Shown: positions 8,843 to 17,895 of the stretch, one piece after another
Layout: the number at the start of each line of letters is the position of its first letter
Numbering within the stretch: position 1 is the first letter of the stretch
Translations under genes and position numbers: made by a program
Notes under the pieces: generated by a model
Databases searched by the model: none
Seen by the model: the letters and a program-made list of their open reading frames with translations, nothing else
What the model was told of the DNA's origin: nothing
Assembly: GCA_030425355.1 (NCBI GenBank)
Contig: JAUIAG010000006.1
Span: 1 to 49,245 of the forward strand
Length of the DNA stretch: 49,245 bases
Direction of reading: 5' to 3'
Origin: Verrucomicrobiia bacterium
GTDB lineage: Bacteria; Verrucomicrobiota; Verrucomicrobiia; Limisphaerales; JAJOIW01

Positions 8843-9949
8843 ATGACTAAGACAAATACATCACTCCTTGTTACTGCTGTTGTTGCACTCGGCGGCGTGG
8901 CCATGACCGGCTGTCAGCAAACCAGCCAGTATTCCGCCCACTCCGTAAAGACAACAGCTCAGCCTGTGGATACCCGCGTATCCTCCAGCACCGAAACTGT
9001 CGTAACAGAGTCAACATCCTCCTCCACGACCGTGACTTCCACCCGCCCCATGGTCCGTGAAGCTCAATTTACCGGACTCGGCAATGCACTGCCTCCCAAT
9101 GCAAAACCAGGTGACTGCTTCACCCGCGTTGTCGTCCCTCCGACCTACAGAACCGTAACAGAGCAGGTTCAGATCGAAGCTGCCGGTCAGCGCATTGAAA
9201 CCATCCCGGCCGAATACAAAGTTGTCGAGGAGCGCGTTGAAATCAAACCTGAGACCTACCGTCTCGAGGTCGTCCCGGCCACCTACAAAACTGTGACCGA
9301 GCGCGTCATGATTCAGCCTGCCATCACCAACCTGGTTGAAATCCCTGCCCAATACGAGTGGGTTGAAGAGCGCGTCCTCGTCTCTCCTGAGCGCGTTGAG
9401 TGGAAGCCAGGCCGCGGTCCTATCGAAAAGATCGACGGAGCCACTGGAGACATCATGTGTCTGGTCACCATCCCTGCCGAATACAAGACCGTCCGCAAGC
9501 GCAAGCTGGTTTCTGCCGCTTCCACCAAGCAGGAAGTCACACCCGCTCAGTACGACACCATCACCAAGACAGTTGTCGAAACTCCTGAGACCACACGCCG
9601 TGTGCCCATTCCTGCCGAATACGGCACAGTCAAGCGCCGCGTTCTCGTAACACCTGCTCAAAGACGTGTCATCCCGACCGAACCTGTATACGACACCGTC
9701 ACAAAGCAGGTCCGTGTTGATGGCGGAACACAGGAATGGCGTCAAATCCTCTGCGAAACCAACGTGACTCCTGAAGTTGTTGCCCGCATTCAGCAGGCTC
9801 TCTCGGCTGCCGGTCACAACCCTGGCCCGATCAATGGCGAGCTGACTGCCCAGACTCTCGCAGCTGTACGCGAGTATCAGGTCAAGAACAACCTGGCCAC
9901 CGGTGGTGTCACCTTCGAGACTCTGAAGAAACTTGGCGTTGCCATGTAA
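8843..9949 (+). CDS. Repeat lipoprotein with C-terminal peptidoglycan-binding domain
   Basis: The 368-residue protein has a lipoprotein-type signal with Cys24 (AMTGC; Met at -3 is not canonical), then a Ser/Thr-rich linker to about residue 75. Residues 99-302 are eight copies of a 23-residue repeat with the core P-A-x-Y-x-T-V-x-x-x-V. The fourth copy carries an extra 20 residues, including a lone Cys. The C-terminus (about 305-368) is a PG_binding_1-like helical domain, seen as IQQALSAAGHNPGPINGELT followed by a YQVKNNL helix. I infer an envelope protein, lipid-anchored at one end and touching peptidoglycan at the other, with the repeats as a beta-rich spacer. No specific function is known to me. 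No strong ribosome site precedes the ATG. A clear terminator follows, so it is probably monocistronic and possibly well expressed. Confidence 0.8.
   Translation: MTKTNTSLLVTAVVALGGVAMTGCQQTSQYSAHSVKTTAQPVDTRVSSSTETVVTESTSSSTTVTSTRPMVREAQFTGLGNALPPNAKPGDCFTRVVVPPTYRTVTEQVQIEAAGQRIETIPAEYKVVEERVEIKPETYRLEVVPATYKTVTERVMIQPAITNLVEIPAQYEWVEERVLVSPERVEWKPGRGPIEKIDGATGDIMCLVTIPAEYKTVRKRKLVSAASTKQEVTPAQYDTITKTVVETPETTRRVPIPAEYGTVKRRVLVTPAQRRVIPTEPVYDTVTKQVRVDGGTQEWRQILCETNVTPEVVARIQQALSAAGHNPGPINGELTAQTLAAVREYQVKNNLATGGVTFETLKKLGVAM
9137..9748 (+). repeat. Eight in-frame 69-base repeats (23 residues each)
   Basis: Units start at 9137, 9206, 9275, 9344, 9473, 9542, 9611 and 9680. Each begins with a variant of P-A-x-Y followed by T-V and a charged V-x-V strand. 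The unit at 9344 is 129 bases long, 60 more than the others. The DNA copies have diverged, so selection acts on the protein pattern. Confidence 0.85.
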
Positions 9950-9983
9950 TTTTCTTCCGGAATTTTACAGTCCATCACATTTC

Positions 9984-10012
9984 AAAAGCCGGTCATTCAT
10001 GGCCGGCTTTTT
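9984..10012 (+). terminator. Rho-independent terminator after the repeat lipoprotein gene
   Basis: AAAAGCCGG (9984-9992) pairs with CCGGCTTTT (10003-10011) across a 10-base loop, and a run of T closes the stem. It lies 35 bases after the stop codon. The stem is also usable on the other strand for the convergent DUF2835 gene. Confidence 0.85.
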
Positions 10013-10066
10013 CATGTTATGACTGTGACTGTGGCTTGACGGTACCTGGCACCGCGCCTCCGGGGG

Positions 10067-10387
10067 TTAGCCGAATATGTCCAGGTGGCTGGAATCTGAT
10101 GATGGGTCCTCGGTAAAGTGTGCTTTCCCGTCATTGGCAGGTCGGGGTCCACCGTGAAGGTGGCGGGCATCAATTCTGGTCAGGTCCATGAATTTATTCC
10201 GGCTGTCGAAGCGGATTCGGAATCGGCCATGAATTCCCATCGGGGAAATGAATGTCCTGAGATTGACAGCCGGGAACTGGATCACGCGGCCCGAATCGGC
10301 CGTGATACTGACGCGAGTTGCCGTCCCGCGGTAGTACTGCAGCAGATCCTCCTCTGAGAGGTGAAGACTGAATGTCTCTTCCGGCAT
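10067..10387 (-). CDS. DUF2835 family small protein
   Basis: The 106-residue soluble protein carries the DUF2835 pattern over residues 5-72: LHLSEEDLLQYYRG, then a VxxxxxxGRxIQFPAxxLRxF strand region, then SPMGIHGRFRIRFD and a closing NKF. The family is best known from gamma-proteobacteria as a protein of about 70 residues and has no defined function. The extra 30 residues at the C-terminus here are polar and of low complexity. The gene converges on the repeat lipoprotein gene and is not close enough to any same-strand gene to be in an operon. Family assignment is from motif memory. Confidence 0.8.
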   Translation of the reverse strand: MPEETFSLHLSEEDLLQYYRGTATRVSITADSGRVIQFPAVNLRTFISPMGIHGRFRIRFDSRNKFMDLTRIDARHLHGGPRPANDGKAHFTEDPSSDSSHLDIFG

Positions 10388-10541
10388 GATTAAGGATGCG
10401 ATAGTGTCCCTGAAATAAATCGGGTGTTGGCGGTGTTTTTTAAGTGCCGGCCCACTGGAGCCGGTGGGTGATGGGATGCGTCATTTGGCGTAGAGATTCA
10501 GGCTGCGAAACCGGGAACATCGGTTAGGATCGAAGGAACAA

Positions 10542-12512
10542 ATGAATTACGTTAGACTTGCAGCAGGGTGTCTGAACCAGATTCCCATGGACTGGGAGGG
10601 CAACACTTCCCGCATTGCCCGCTGTCTTGAAGAGGCCAGGTCACAAGGGGTTGAAATACTGTGTCTCCCTGAGTTGTGTATTTCAGGTTATGGCTGTGAG
10701 GACCAGTTTCTTTCCTCTTCGGTCACTGAGGAATCATGGAGGCGGCTGAAGCAGCTCGCACCGCTCACAGCCTCGATGGTGGTTTCACTCGGGCTGCCTC
10801 TGAATGTTCATGGCCGGGTCTATAACGCGGCGGCACTTCTCTGCGATGGCCGGATTCTCGGTTTTTACCTGAAACAGAATCTGGCCCGGGACGGTCTCCA
10901 TTATGAGCCCCGGTGGTTCAGGGCTTGGAAGTCCGGGGAGACGAGCATGATTCCGGATGCTTACGGTGACTGCAGTTATCCGGTCGGTGACTATCTTTTT
11001 GATGTCGGGGGGATTCTGATTGGCTATGAAATCTGCGAGGACGCGTGGGTTGCCAATCGTCCGGGCCGCCGGTACTGCGCCGAGTCCGTCGACCTCATCC
11101 TCAATCCCAGTGCCAGTCACTTCGCCTTCGGAAAAGACCGTATCCGTGAAAATTTTGTGACGGATGCGTCCCGGAGTTTTTCCGTTGCATACATCTACGC
11201 AAATCTGGTGGGAAATGAAGCGGGGCGGATCATCTATGACGGTCAGTGCCTGATTGCCTCCCATGGACAGATTGTGCAGAAGGGACCGCGATTTACCTTC
11301 AGGGATCATTCCGTCACCAGCGCACCGGTTGACCTGGATCTGAACAGGCTGGCCCGCCGCCGGGCCGGTGCATCTGATGCGGTGCGTTCAGGTCATCCCG
11401 TCATCACCACGACTCTGGCATGGAAGAACGAGGTGGCCCCTCCGCCGGTTTGTTTTCAGGAGAACTGGTGCCGTGAAATTGAGTGGGCACGCGCCATTTC
11501 GCTTGGACTCTGGGATTACATGCGCAAGACCCGCTCACGCGGATTTGTGCTGTCACTCAGTGGAGGTGCTGATTCGACGGCTTCTGCTGTTATGGTCTGG
11601 GTCATGTGGCAACTGGCAAGGCGTGAGCTGGGCGGGGAGGGAATCCGGTCAAGACTCGACTGGTGGGATTCATCCGCGGCTCTTCAGATGCGAGATCTGC
11701 TGTTCACGGTCTACCAGAAGACTTCAAACAGCGGCGCGGAGACAGAAAATGCCGCACGTGTGATTGCGGAAGCCACAGGTGCCGGGCATGCCGTCTGGGA
11801 TGTTGAGGAGCTGGTTGTTGCCTACCGCAAACTGGCGGAATCGAGTCTGAGTCGTCAACTCGAATGGGAGCGGGATGACCTCGCCCTACAGAATATTCAG
11901 GCACGTGTAAGGAGTCCCGGTCCGTGGATGATGGCCAATTGCCGGGGGGCGCTTTTCCTCACCACCAGTAATCGATCGGAGGCTTCGGTGGGATACGCCA
12001 CCATGGACGGTGACACCAGTGGCGGACTGGCCCCGCTGGGGGGAACCGACAAGGCATTCCTTCTGAGGTGGCTGAGATGGATGGAAACACAGGACGGAAA
12101 GCACATTCCTTCAATGCCTGCAGTCAAGGTTGTCAACGACCTGGAACCGACGGCCGAGTTGCGTCCGGCAAGTCATGCCCAGAAGGACGAACAGGATCTG
12201 ATGCCATACATGGTCCTTGATCAGATCGAGCGCTGGGCCATCCGAGACAAGAAAAGCCCTGTCGAAATATATCATCTCGGGCGCGCAGTCTTCAGGGAAG
12301 CGGCACCGGCCGATGTCGGTGGCTGGGTCATCCGGTTCTTCAGTCTCTGGAGTCGCAACCAGTGGAAAAGGGAACGACTGGCCCCCAATTTTCACGTGGA
12401 TGATGAGAATGTGGATCCCAAGACATGGTGCCGGTTTCCGATTCTCAACAGCGGTTTTGCCCACGAACTCTCTCAGGTCCGGGAACTTGTTGAGGCTGAT
12501 ACCCGCAGCTGA
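10542..12512 (+). CDS. nadE: Glutamine-dependent NAD(+) synthetase
   Basis: The 656-residue two-domain enzyme makes NAD+ from deamido-NAD (nicotinate adenine dinucleotide), ATP and glutamine. The N-terminal nitrilase-fold amidase has its catalytic triad visible as Glu44 (LPEL), Lys111 (YLKQN) and Cys165 (EICED). The C-terminal ATP-pyrophosphatase domain has the SGGADST loop near residue 340 and the ATSNRSE-like TTSNRSE motif near residue 475. Length fits the glutamine-dependent class, not the short ammonia-dependent class. The start is supported by AAGGA five bases before the ATG. The deacetylase gene follows after 32 bases on the same strand and may be co-transcribed. Confidence 0.95.
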   Translation: MNYVRLAAGCLNQIPMDWEGNTSRIARCLEEARSQGVEILCLPELCISGYGCEDQFLSSSVTEESWRRLKQLAPLTASMVVSLGLPLNVHGRVYNAAALLCDGRILGFYLKQNLARDGLHYEPRWFRAWKSGETSMIPDAYGDCSYPVGDYLFDVGGILIGYEICEDAWVANRPGRRYCAESVDLILNPSASHFAFGKDRIRENFVTDASRSFSVAYIYANLVGNEAGRIIYDGQCLIASHGQIVQKGPRFTFRDHSVTSAPVDLDLNRLARRRAGASDAVRSGHPVITTTLAWKNEVAPPPVCFQENWCREIEWARAISLGLWDYMRKTRSRGFVLSLSGGADSTASAVMVWVMWQLARRELGGEGIRSRLDWWDSSAALQMRDLLFTVYQKTSNSGAETENAARVIAEATGAGHAVWDVEELVVAYRKLAESSLSRQLEWERDDLALQNIQARVRSPGPWMMANCRGALFLTTSNRSEASVGYATMDGDTSGGLAPLGGTDKAFLLRWLRWMETQDGKHIPSMPAVKVVNDLEPTAELRPASHAQKDEQDLMPYMVLDQIERWAIRDKKSPVEIYHLGRAVFREAAPADVGGWVIRFFSLWSRNQWKRERLAPNFHVDDENVDPKTWCRFPILNSGFAHELSQVRELVEADTRS

Positions 12513-12544
12513 AATCCGACTCCCGGAAGATTCTGTTCCGCCTT

Positions 12545-13441
12545 GTGAAGGCTTTTTACCACGACGACTATTTCTACCAGCTGCCTGCCGGGCATTCATT
12601 CCCGATGTCCAAATTTGCCGACGCTGCAAGGATCATCGAAAGGGAAAGCCGTTCAGTGACCGTGAAGACCGTGCCCGACTTCCCGGAGGAACTGCTGGAT
12701 GCAGTGCATGATCCTGTCTACCTGAATAAACTCCGATTCGGGACACTCAGCGACGAGGAGATATTCCGCATGGGCCTTCCCTGGCGGCCGGAGTTATTCG
12801 GGCGGTCTTTCCTGGAGGTGAGGGGCACTCTGGCTGCCGTCATGGCTGCCATCGAGGATGGTGTCAGTTTCAACCTCGCGGGCGGCACCCATCACGCGTT
12901 TCCGGACCGGGGACAGGGATTCTGTATCCTCAATGATGTGGCCACCGCCATCGAATTCCTGTGGCGTTCCTACCCCGACTGGCGCATCCTGATCCTCGAC
13001 ACCGATGCCCATCAGGGCAACGCCAATCACCATATCTTCCGCAACAATCCACTCGTCTATACTTTTTCCATCCATGTGGCCCGCAATTTTCCCTCCATCA
13101 AGGAACCCGGAGATCTTGATGTCGGCCTGGAAAGATGGGTGGAGGGGTCAGCCTACATGGCCGCTCTGGATGACGCACTCGGAGCCATCGAGGATGCGTT
13201 TGATCCCCATTTCATCATCTGGATCACCGGGGTGGACCTCCATCGCGAGGATCGGTTCGGGCAGATGCGTCTGACCACGCCGGAAATTTCCGAGCGGAAC
13301 AGGATGGTGGCCCGGTGGTGTCGACGTCGGGATGTGCCTGTCACCGCGGTCTATGGTGGAGGCTACCATCGTGAGCCGGGGGCCACAGCCGGACTCCATG
13401 CGATGACCACCATGGATATCGCCGGGGAACTTGGCTCATAG
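12545..13441 (+). CDS. Histone-deacetylase-family zinc amidohydrolase
   Basis: The 298-residue protein belongs to the arginase/deacetylase superfamily. Motifs seen are GHSFPMSKF near the N-terminus, the catalytic His pair GGTHHAF near residue 115, the zinc ligands DTDAHQGN (Asp and His near residues 153-156) and the Asp of TGVDLHRED near residue 229, and the YGGGYH loop that carries the transition-state Tyr near residue 274. The compact size and the PxGHxFPMxKF start resemble class IV (HDAC11-like) bacterial deacetylases. The substrate could be acetyl-lysine on a protein, an acetylpolyamine or another small amide; sequence does not decide. The start codon is GTG. It follows nadE by 32 bases, and the next gene starts 67 bases after its stop. 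Confidence 0.9.
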   Translation: MKAFYHDDYFYQLPAGHSFPMSKFADAARIIERESRSVTVKTVPDFPEELLDAVHDPVYLNKLRFGTLSDEEIFRMGLPWRPELFGRSFLEVRGTLAAVMAAIEDGVSFNLAGGTHHAFPDRGQGFCILNDVATAIEFLWRSYPDWRILILDTDAHQGNANHHIFRNNPLVYTFSIHVARNFPSIKEPGDLDVGLERWVEGSAYMAALDDALGAIEDAFDPHFIIWITGVDLHREDRFGQMRLTTPEISERNRMVARWCRRRDVPVTAVYGGGYHREPGATAGLHAMTTMDIAGELGS

Positions 13442-13508
13442 TTCCGCCGCGCAGATTTGTCCTGACCACCGGACTTGCCTTGACGCACCGGGACTGTATT
13501 TTTCCTTC

Positions 13509-16500
13509 ATGCGTTTTTCACTCGGAACAGTCATACTCTGTTGTCTTTTTGGCATACAGAGTTTTGCGGTCAACCCGGATGCGGATGTGCCCCAGGATGC
13601 ATTGGACAATATATCCGCGATGCAGGTGGATGAGGGTTTTCAGGTCCGGCTCTGGGCGGCGGAACCAATGGTTCAGGATCCGGTTGCTCTCTACGTGGAC
13701 GAGAAAGGGCGGGTGTTCACCGCCGAGACCGAGCGGCAGACCAACGGTGTGGAGGACAACCGTGGTCATGGATACTGGCTCATGGATGACCTGGCTGCAC
13801 AAACAGTTGAGGACCGTCTTGAGATGTTCGTCAAATGGCAGGACCGATTCGAAGGGGGGCTGGACTACTTCCGTCGCGGTGATGAATGGATCCGGCTGAT
13901 CGAGGACACCGACGGCAACGGCTTCGCGGATAAATCCACATTTTTTGCCAGGAATTTCAACGACCCGCTGGACGGAACCGGAGCCGGGGTCCTCTACTGG
14001 AACGGCGATGTCTACTACACCAATATCCCCCACCTCTGGAAACTCCGCGATATCGACAACGACGGGCAGGCTGAAACACGTGAACCGGTTTTCAGCGGCT
14101 TTGGTGTGAGGGTCGCCCTGAGAGGGCATGATATGCATGGACTGGTGATCGGTCCAGACGGGAAGCTCTACTGGTCCATTGGCGACCGTGGATATCACGT
14201 CCGCACAGCCGAAGGCGGGCTCCTTCACGATCCGGGCGCCGGCGCAGTTTTTCGCTGCAACCTCGATGGATCCGATCTGGAAGTGTTTCACTCAAGCCTC
14301 CGCAATCCGCAGGAACTGGCGTTCGACAAGTATGGCAACCTGTTCACCGGTGACAACAACTCCGATGCCGGGGACAGGGCGCGAATCGTCTACTGCGTTG
14401 AGGGTGGCGAAAGCGGCTGGAATATGGCCTATCAATACCTTGGAGGCGATTACTCCCGCGGACCGTGGAATAATGAAAAGCTGTGGCACCTCCAGCACGA
14501 GGGCCAGGCGGCGTGGGTACTCCCACCCATCGATCATATCGGCAATGGCCCATCCGGGTTCACATATTACCCGGGCACCGGACTACCGGGGCAGTACAGC
14601 AATCATTTCTTTCTGTGTGATTTCCGGGGCGGGGCAGCACAGTCTCTGGTGCATGCCTTTGCCATGGAAAATCATGGTGCCGGTTTCAAAACCACCGGCC
14701 GGCATGACTTCATAAAAAGCGTGCTGGTGACAGATTTCGATTTCGGATTCGACGGACGGATGTACCTCGCCGACTGGGTCTCCAGCTGGAATCACAACGG
14801 CAAGGGGCGGATATACACTATTGAATACAAAAACATCCCGGCGCATGAATCGATACTCTCCATGAAGCAGATGGTCGCCGAGGGATTTTCCCATCGCACC
14901 GAAGACGAACTCCTTTCTCTCATGGCGCATGAGGACATGAGGGTCCGACTCAGAGCGCAGATTGAGCTGGCTTCGCGCGGTCCAGGCACCGTGACCGTTT
15001 TTGAATCCGGTCTGCGTTCCGATGCCCAGCTGCAGCGCATTCATTCCATCTGGGGACTCGGGATTCTTGCACGGGACTATGAGCGCGATCCCGATGCTTT
15101 TGACCGTCATCCGCTGTCATCAGTCATCAACCTCGCCCGTCACCAGGATGCCGAGACGCGCGCGCAGGTGGCACGGGTTATTGGAGACAACCACTACCGG
15201 CAGGGAGCGAGAAGCATTACCAGAGCACTTCTGTCCGACTCCAATTCCCGGGTTCAGTTTTTCGCCGCCATGGCCGCCGGGAAAAATGGCCTCGTCGATC
15301 AGTTCGACCGCCTCGTTGAAATCCTGGCGGAGAATGACGACGAGGATGTTTATCTGCGTCATGCCTGTGTCATGGGGCTTGCGTGGATGGAGGATCCGGA
15401 GAAGTTAATTGGCCTTGGCAATCACCCGTCACCGGCTGCCCGGAGAGGTGCACTTCTTGCCCTGCGGAAACTGAAGCATGCGCGCGGCATATCATTCTTC
15501 CTGAGCGATCGTGATGAATGGGTGGTGACAGAGGCCGCACGCGCCCTCAATGATCTTAATCTGGAATCAGAGTTCCCCATTCTTGCCGGAATGGGTGTGG
15601 CCTATGCGGACGACTCCCTCCCCGAGGGATTCAAAGGTGACAACGAAGCACTGCTTCGCCGTGTGATCAACGCCAATTTCAGGCTGGGCCGGGAGGTGAA
15701 TGCCCAACGCGTTATCGACCTCGCTGGAAACCCGAAGCTTTCCGATCGGGTCCGGATCGAAGCCATTCGCAGCCTCGGAGACTGGCTTGAGCCTTCCAAA
15801 CTCGATCGCGTCCTCGGATGGTACAGACCGGTCAGCCGTGACTCTTCGATGGCTTCCGTCAGGTCGCTTCTGGAGCGCGGGCTGCCGGCTCTCGCAACCC
15901 GGCTGGATGAGCCACTCAGCGAGGAACTGGGACTCGCCATGTCCAAACTGGGAATTGTAATGGCCGATGACAGACTGGTCGCCGCAATCGGGGATTCCTC
16001 ACTGTCACCCAGTCAGCGGGTCGCCGCAGTTCAGGCTCTGCCCGGACTCGATGATGAACAGTTTGAGGAGGGCATAGCAGCCGGCCTCGATTCCGGCAAC
16101 CCTGAAGTAGTGGCCGCGGCCATGGAAGTCCTCGCCGCCGAGAAGGGTGATGAGGCCTTTCCGAGGCTTCGCATTCTGACCCTTTCCGGGGATCCGTCTC
16201 TGCGAAACAGCGCCATGCTGCAGATCGCCTCCCTTGATTCAGCGGAATCCAGGGAGTTTTTCCTGAAGGGCATTCTGGAAAAGCTGGGCGATGATGAGGT
16301 GATCGACCCGTCCATACACCTCGAACTGGTGGACATGGCAGCCGGGGTGGACCGGGAGGATTATAAAGCGGCTCTTGCTGATTACTTCGGTTCCCTGGAT
16401 GTTTCCGATGAGCTTCGGCCATGGATGGTTGCCATGCAGGGCGGTGATTCATCCAACGGCAGGTCAATATTCGAATCCCATCCCGTTGCGCAGTGCCTGC

Positions 16501-16721
16501 GCTGCCACAAAGTCGGAAATGTCGGTGTCGGCGAAGCCGGACCAAATCTTGAGGGCGTTGCCTCACGGTTGGACGACCGCCAGCTGCTGGAAAGTCTCAT
16601 CGTTCCCAATGCACAGCTGGCCGAGGGCTTCGGACCGGTTAGTGCCATGCCTCCCATGGGACTCCTTCTTAAAAAATCCGAGATACGCGATATCATGGCC
16701 TACATCCGGACTCTCAAATAA
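13509..16721 (+). CDS. PVC-type propeller-HEAT-cytochrome c protein (membrane-bound dehydrogenase-like)
   Basis: The 1070-residue exported protein has a signal peptide (MRFSLGTVILCC to about residue 22). It is followed by a beta-propeller domain similar to the PQQ/sorbosone-type dehydrogenase families (about 30-440), a long HEAT-like helical repeat region (about 450-940), and a C-terminal cytochrome c module with CLRCH at residues 996-1000 and a MPPMG segment that could give the distal Met. This order matches the proteins annotated in Planctomycetes and Verrucomicrobia as putative membrane-bound dehydrogenase plus haem-binding domain. The open frame extends upstream to 13431, but the ATG at 13509 is the one that begins the signal peptide. 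Its substrate is unknown; a periplasmic oxidation of a sugar-like compound is plausible. A terminator-like hairpin lies downstream. Confidence 0.88.
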   Translation: MRFSLGTVILCCLFGIQSFAVNPDADVPQDALDNISAMQVDEGFQVRLWAAEPMVQDPVALYVDEKGRVFTAETERQTNGVEDNRGHGYWLMDDLAAQTVEDRLEMFVKWQDRFEGGLDYFRRGDEWIRLIEDTDGNGFADKSTFFARNFNDPLDGTGAGVLYWNGDVYYTNIPHLWKLRDIDNDGQAETREPVFSGFGVRVALRGHDMHGLVIGPDGKLYWSIGDRGYHVRTAEGGLLHDPGAGAVFRCNLDGSDLEVFHSSLRNPQELAFDKYGNLFTGDNNSDAGDRARIVYCVEGGESGWNMAYQYLGGDYSRGPWNNEKLWHLQHEGQAAWVLPPIDHIGNGPSGFTYYPGTGLPGQYSNHFFLCDFRGGAAQSLVHAFAMENHGAGFKTTGRHDFIKSVLVTDFDFGFDGRMYLADWVSSWNHNGKGRIYTIEYKNIPAHESILSMKQMVAEGFSHRTEDELLSLMAHEDMRVRLRAQIELASRGPGTVTVFESGLRSDAQLQRIHSIWGLGILARDYERDPDAFDRHPLSSVINLARHQDAETRAQVARVIGDNHYRQGARSITRALLSDSNSRVQFFAAMAAGKNGLVDQFDRLVEILAENDDEDVYLRHACVMGLAWMEDPEKLIGLGNHPSPAARRGALLALRKLKHARGISFFLSDRDEWVVTEAARALNDLNLESEFPILAGMGVAYADDSLPEGFKGDNEALLRRVINANFRLGREVNAQRVIDLAGNPKLSDRVRIEAIRSLGDWLEPSKLDRVLGWYRPVSRDSSMASVRSLLERGLPALATRLDEPLSEELGLAMSKLGIVMADDRLVAAIGDSSLSPSQRVAAVQALPGLDDEQFEEGIAAGLDSGNPEVVAAAMEVLAAEKGDEAFPRLRILTLSGDPSLRNSAMLQIASLDSAESREFFLKGILEKLGDDEVIDPSIHLELVDMAAGVDREDYKAALADYFGSLDVSDELRPWMVAMQGGDSSNGRSIFESHPVAQCLRCHKVGNVGVGEAGPNLEGVASRLDDRQLLESLIVPNAQLAEGFGPVSAMPPMGLLLKKSEIRDIMAYIRTLK

Positions 16722-16791
16722 TCTCCCATCCGCCCGACGGTTCCACGCCGCGGGGCGGCTTCGCTGATACATGATAGTGATGGCAAAGACC

Positions 16792-16819
16792 TGCCCCGCA
16801 TCCGCGGGGTATTTCTTTC
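16792..16819 (+). terminator. Terminator-like hairpin
   Basis: CCCCGC (16794-16799) pairs with GCGGGG (16804-16809) around ATCC, extended by a G-T and a T-A pair, then a T-rich tract. It lies about 70 bases after the propeller-HEAT-cytochrome gene. Confidence 0.6.
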
Positions 16820-16942
16820 TCATGACGGATACAGGATGCATGCCGGATGGAGCAGCGGGGGAAGGCAATATTTCCCGGGTGGATTTTCTGTGATGAATCA
16901 CCGCTGGTAAATGACCGGGGACCGGGTGTATGATGGCAACTC

Positions 16943-17743
16943 ATGAACCCAGACAGCATGTCCTCCCGGACGGCCCGGTCATCTGCCTTCACATTGATTG
17001 AGCTACTGGTGGTGATTGCGATTATCGCTGTCCTTGCCAGCATGATGCTTCCGGCACTGTCCAAGGCAAACGAGAAGGCACGCCGCACCTCGTGCCTGAA
17101 CAACCTGAGGCAGATTGCGATGTTCATGCAGATATACACCGACGACAACCAGGACGTGTTTCCGGCGCACAGAAATAATGGTCTGCGTGATACCGGGATC
17201 CGGCCCAATAACTGGTGGGGCATGACAATCATGAACAGGAACGGGAACCTCAGCACTGTCCCGGCCAATTCCAATACAAACCTGTTTCGATGCCCGTCGA
17301 TGAAGGGACGGCGGCGCGATCTGGGAATTGAATGGGAATGGCAGTTTGACGCCCACAAGGTCGGTTATGGATATAACGCCTTTTTTCTCGGGCTCCATCC
17401 GTACGGGAGACAGAGTGTGCAGGTGTTCCGCCGCACCATCACCAGCGAACCATGGTTCAGGCGCACACAGGTCCGGAAACCATCGATGAACATGGTTATC
17501 GGCGACACCATGCCCAAACCGGACGGTATGTGGAGCAGCAGCCTCTGGTGGCCCAGTTCAGGCTTCGGTCCCGGCGATACCAAAGAAGGGGTCGATCCCA
17601 ACCGCCACGTCTCCGGCGGCAATATGGTCTTCAATGACATGCATGCCGAATTTCGGGAATCCTCCCGCATCAACCCTCCATCCGACCCCATCCGCTCACG
17701 CAGCGATGTCAATCTCGAGTTCTGGGACCCGCTGCAGCGCTGA
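16943..17743 (+). CDS. Type II secretion-like pseudopilin, H-X9-DG family
   Basis: The 266-residue protein has a class III prepilin signal: short basic leader, cleavage expected between Ala15 and Phe16, Phe16-Thr-Leu-Ile-Glu20, then one hydrophobic helix ([15 protein letters not shown]). Most pseudopilins have Gly rather than Ala before the cleavage site. The C-terminal part has the prepilin-associated H-X9-DG pattern, here as H-X9-DM ([12 protein letters not shown]), near residue 222. Verrucomicrobia and Planctomycetes carry many such proteins at scattered loci, often without pilus genes nearby, and this one is also alone. Role unknown; assembly into a pseudopilus or exposure on the inner membrane surface are the options. 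Confidence 0.88.
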   Translation: MNPDSMSSRTARSSAFTLIELLVVIAIIAVLASMMLPALSKANEKARRTSCLNNLRQIAMFMQIYTDDNQDVFPAHRNNGLRDTGIRPNNWWGMTIMNRNGNLSTVPANSNTNLFRCPSMKGRRRDLGIEWEWQFDAHKVGYGYNAFFLGLHPYGRQSVQVFRRTITSEPWFRRTQVRKPSMNMVIGDTMPKPDGMWSSSLWWPSSGFGPGDTKEGVDPNRHVSGGNMVFNDMHAEFRESSRINPPSDPIRSRSDVNLEFWDPLQR

Positions 17744-17895
17744 GCAGCTTTTCGCGCTCTGCCATCACACCCGTTAAATTTCTTGTGTTTCCCGCTCTTC
17801 TCTATCATAACGGGAAAGTTCATATATCCTGATGATTATAAATTCATGCGGGAGCTTTGAAGAACCTACAAAGTCGCAGTTTCTCACATGTGTAT

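Noticed and set aside
9011..9817. 268-codon antisense frame under the repeat lipoprotein
   Set aside because: It mirrors the 69-base repeat structure of the sense gene and has no recognisable domain; the sense frame has signal, repeats and a binding domain.
17788..17817. Hairpin TTTCCCG/CGGGAAA after the pseudopilin gene
   Set aside because: The loop is 16 bases and no T-run follows, so it is not a convincing terminator.
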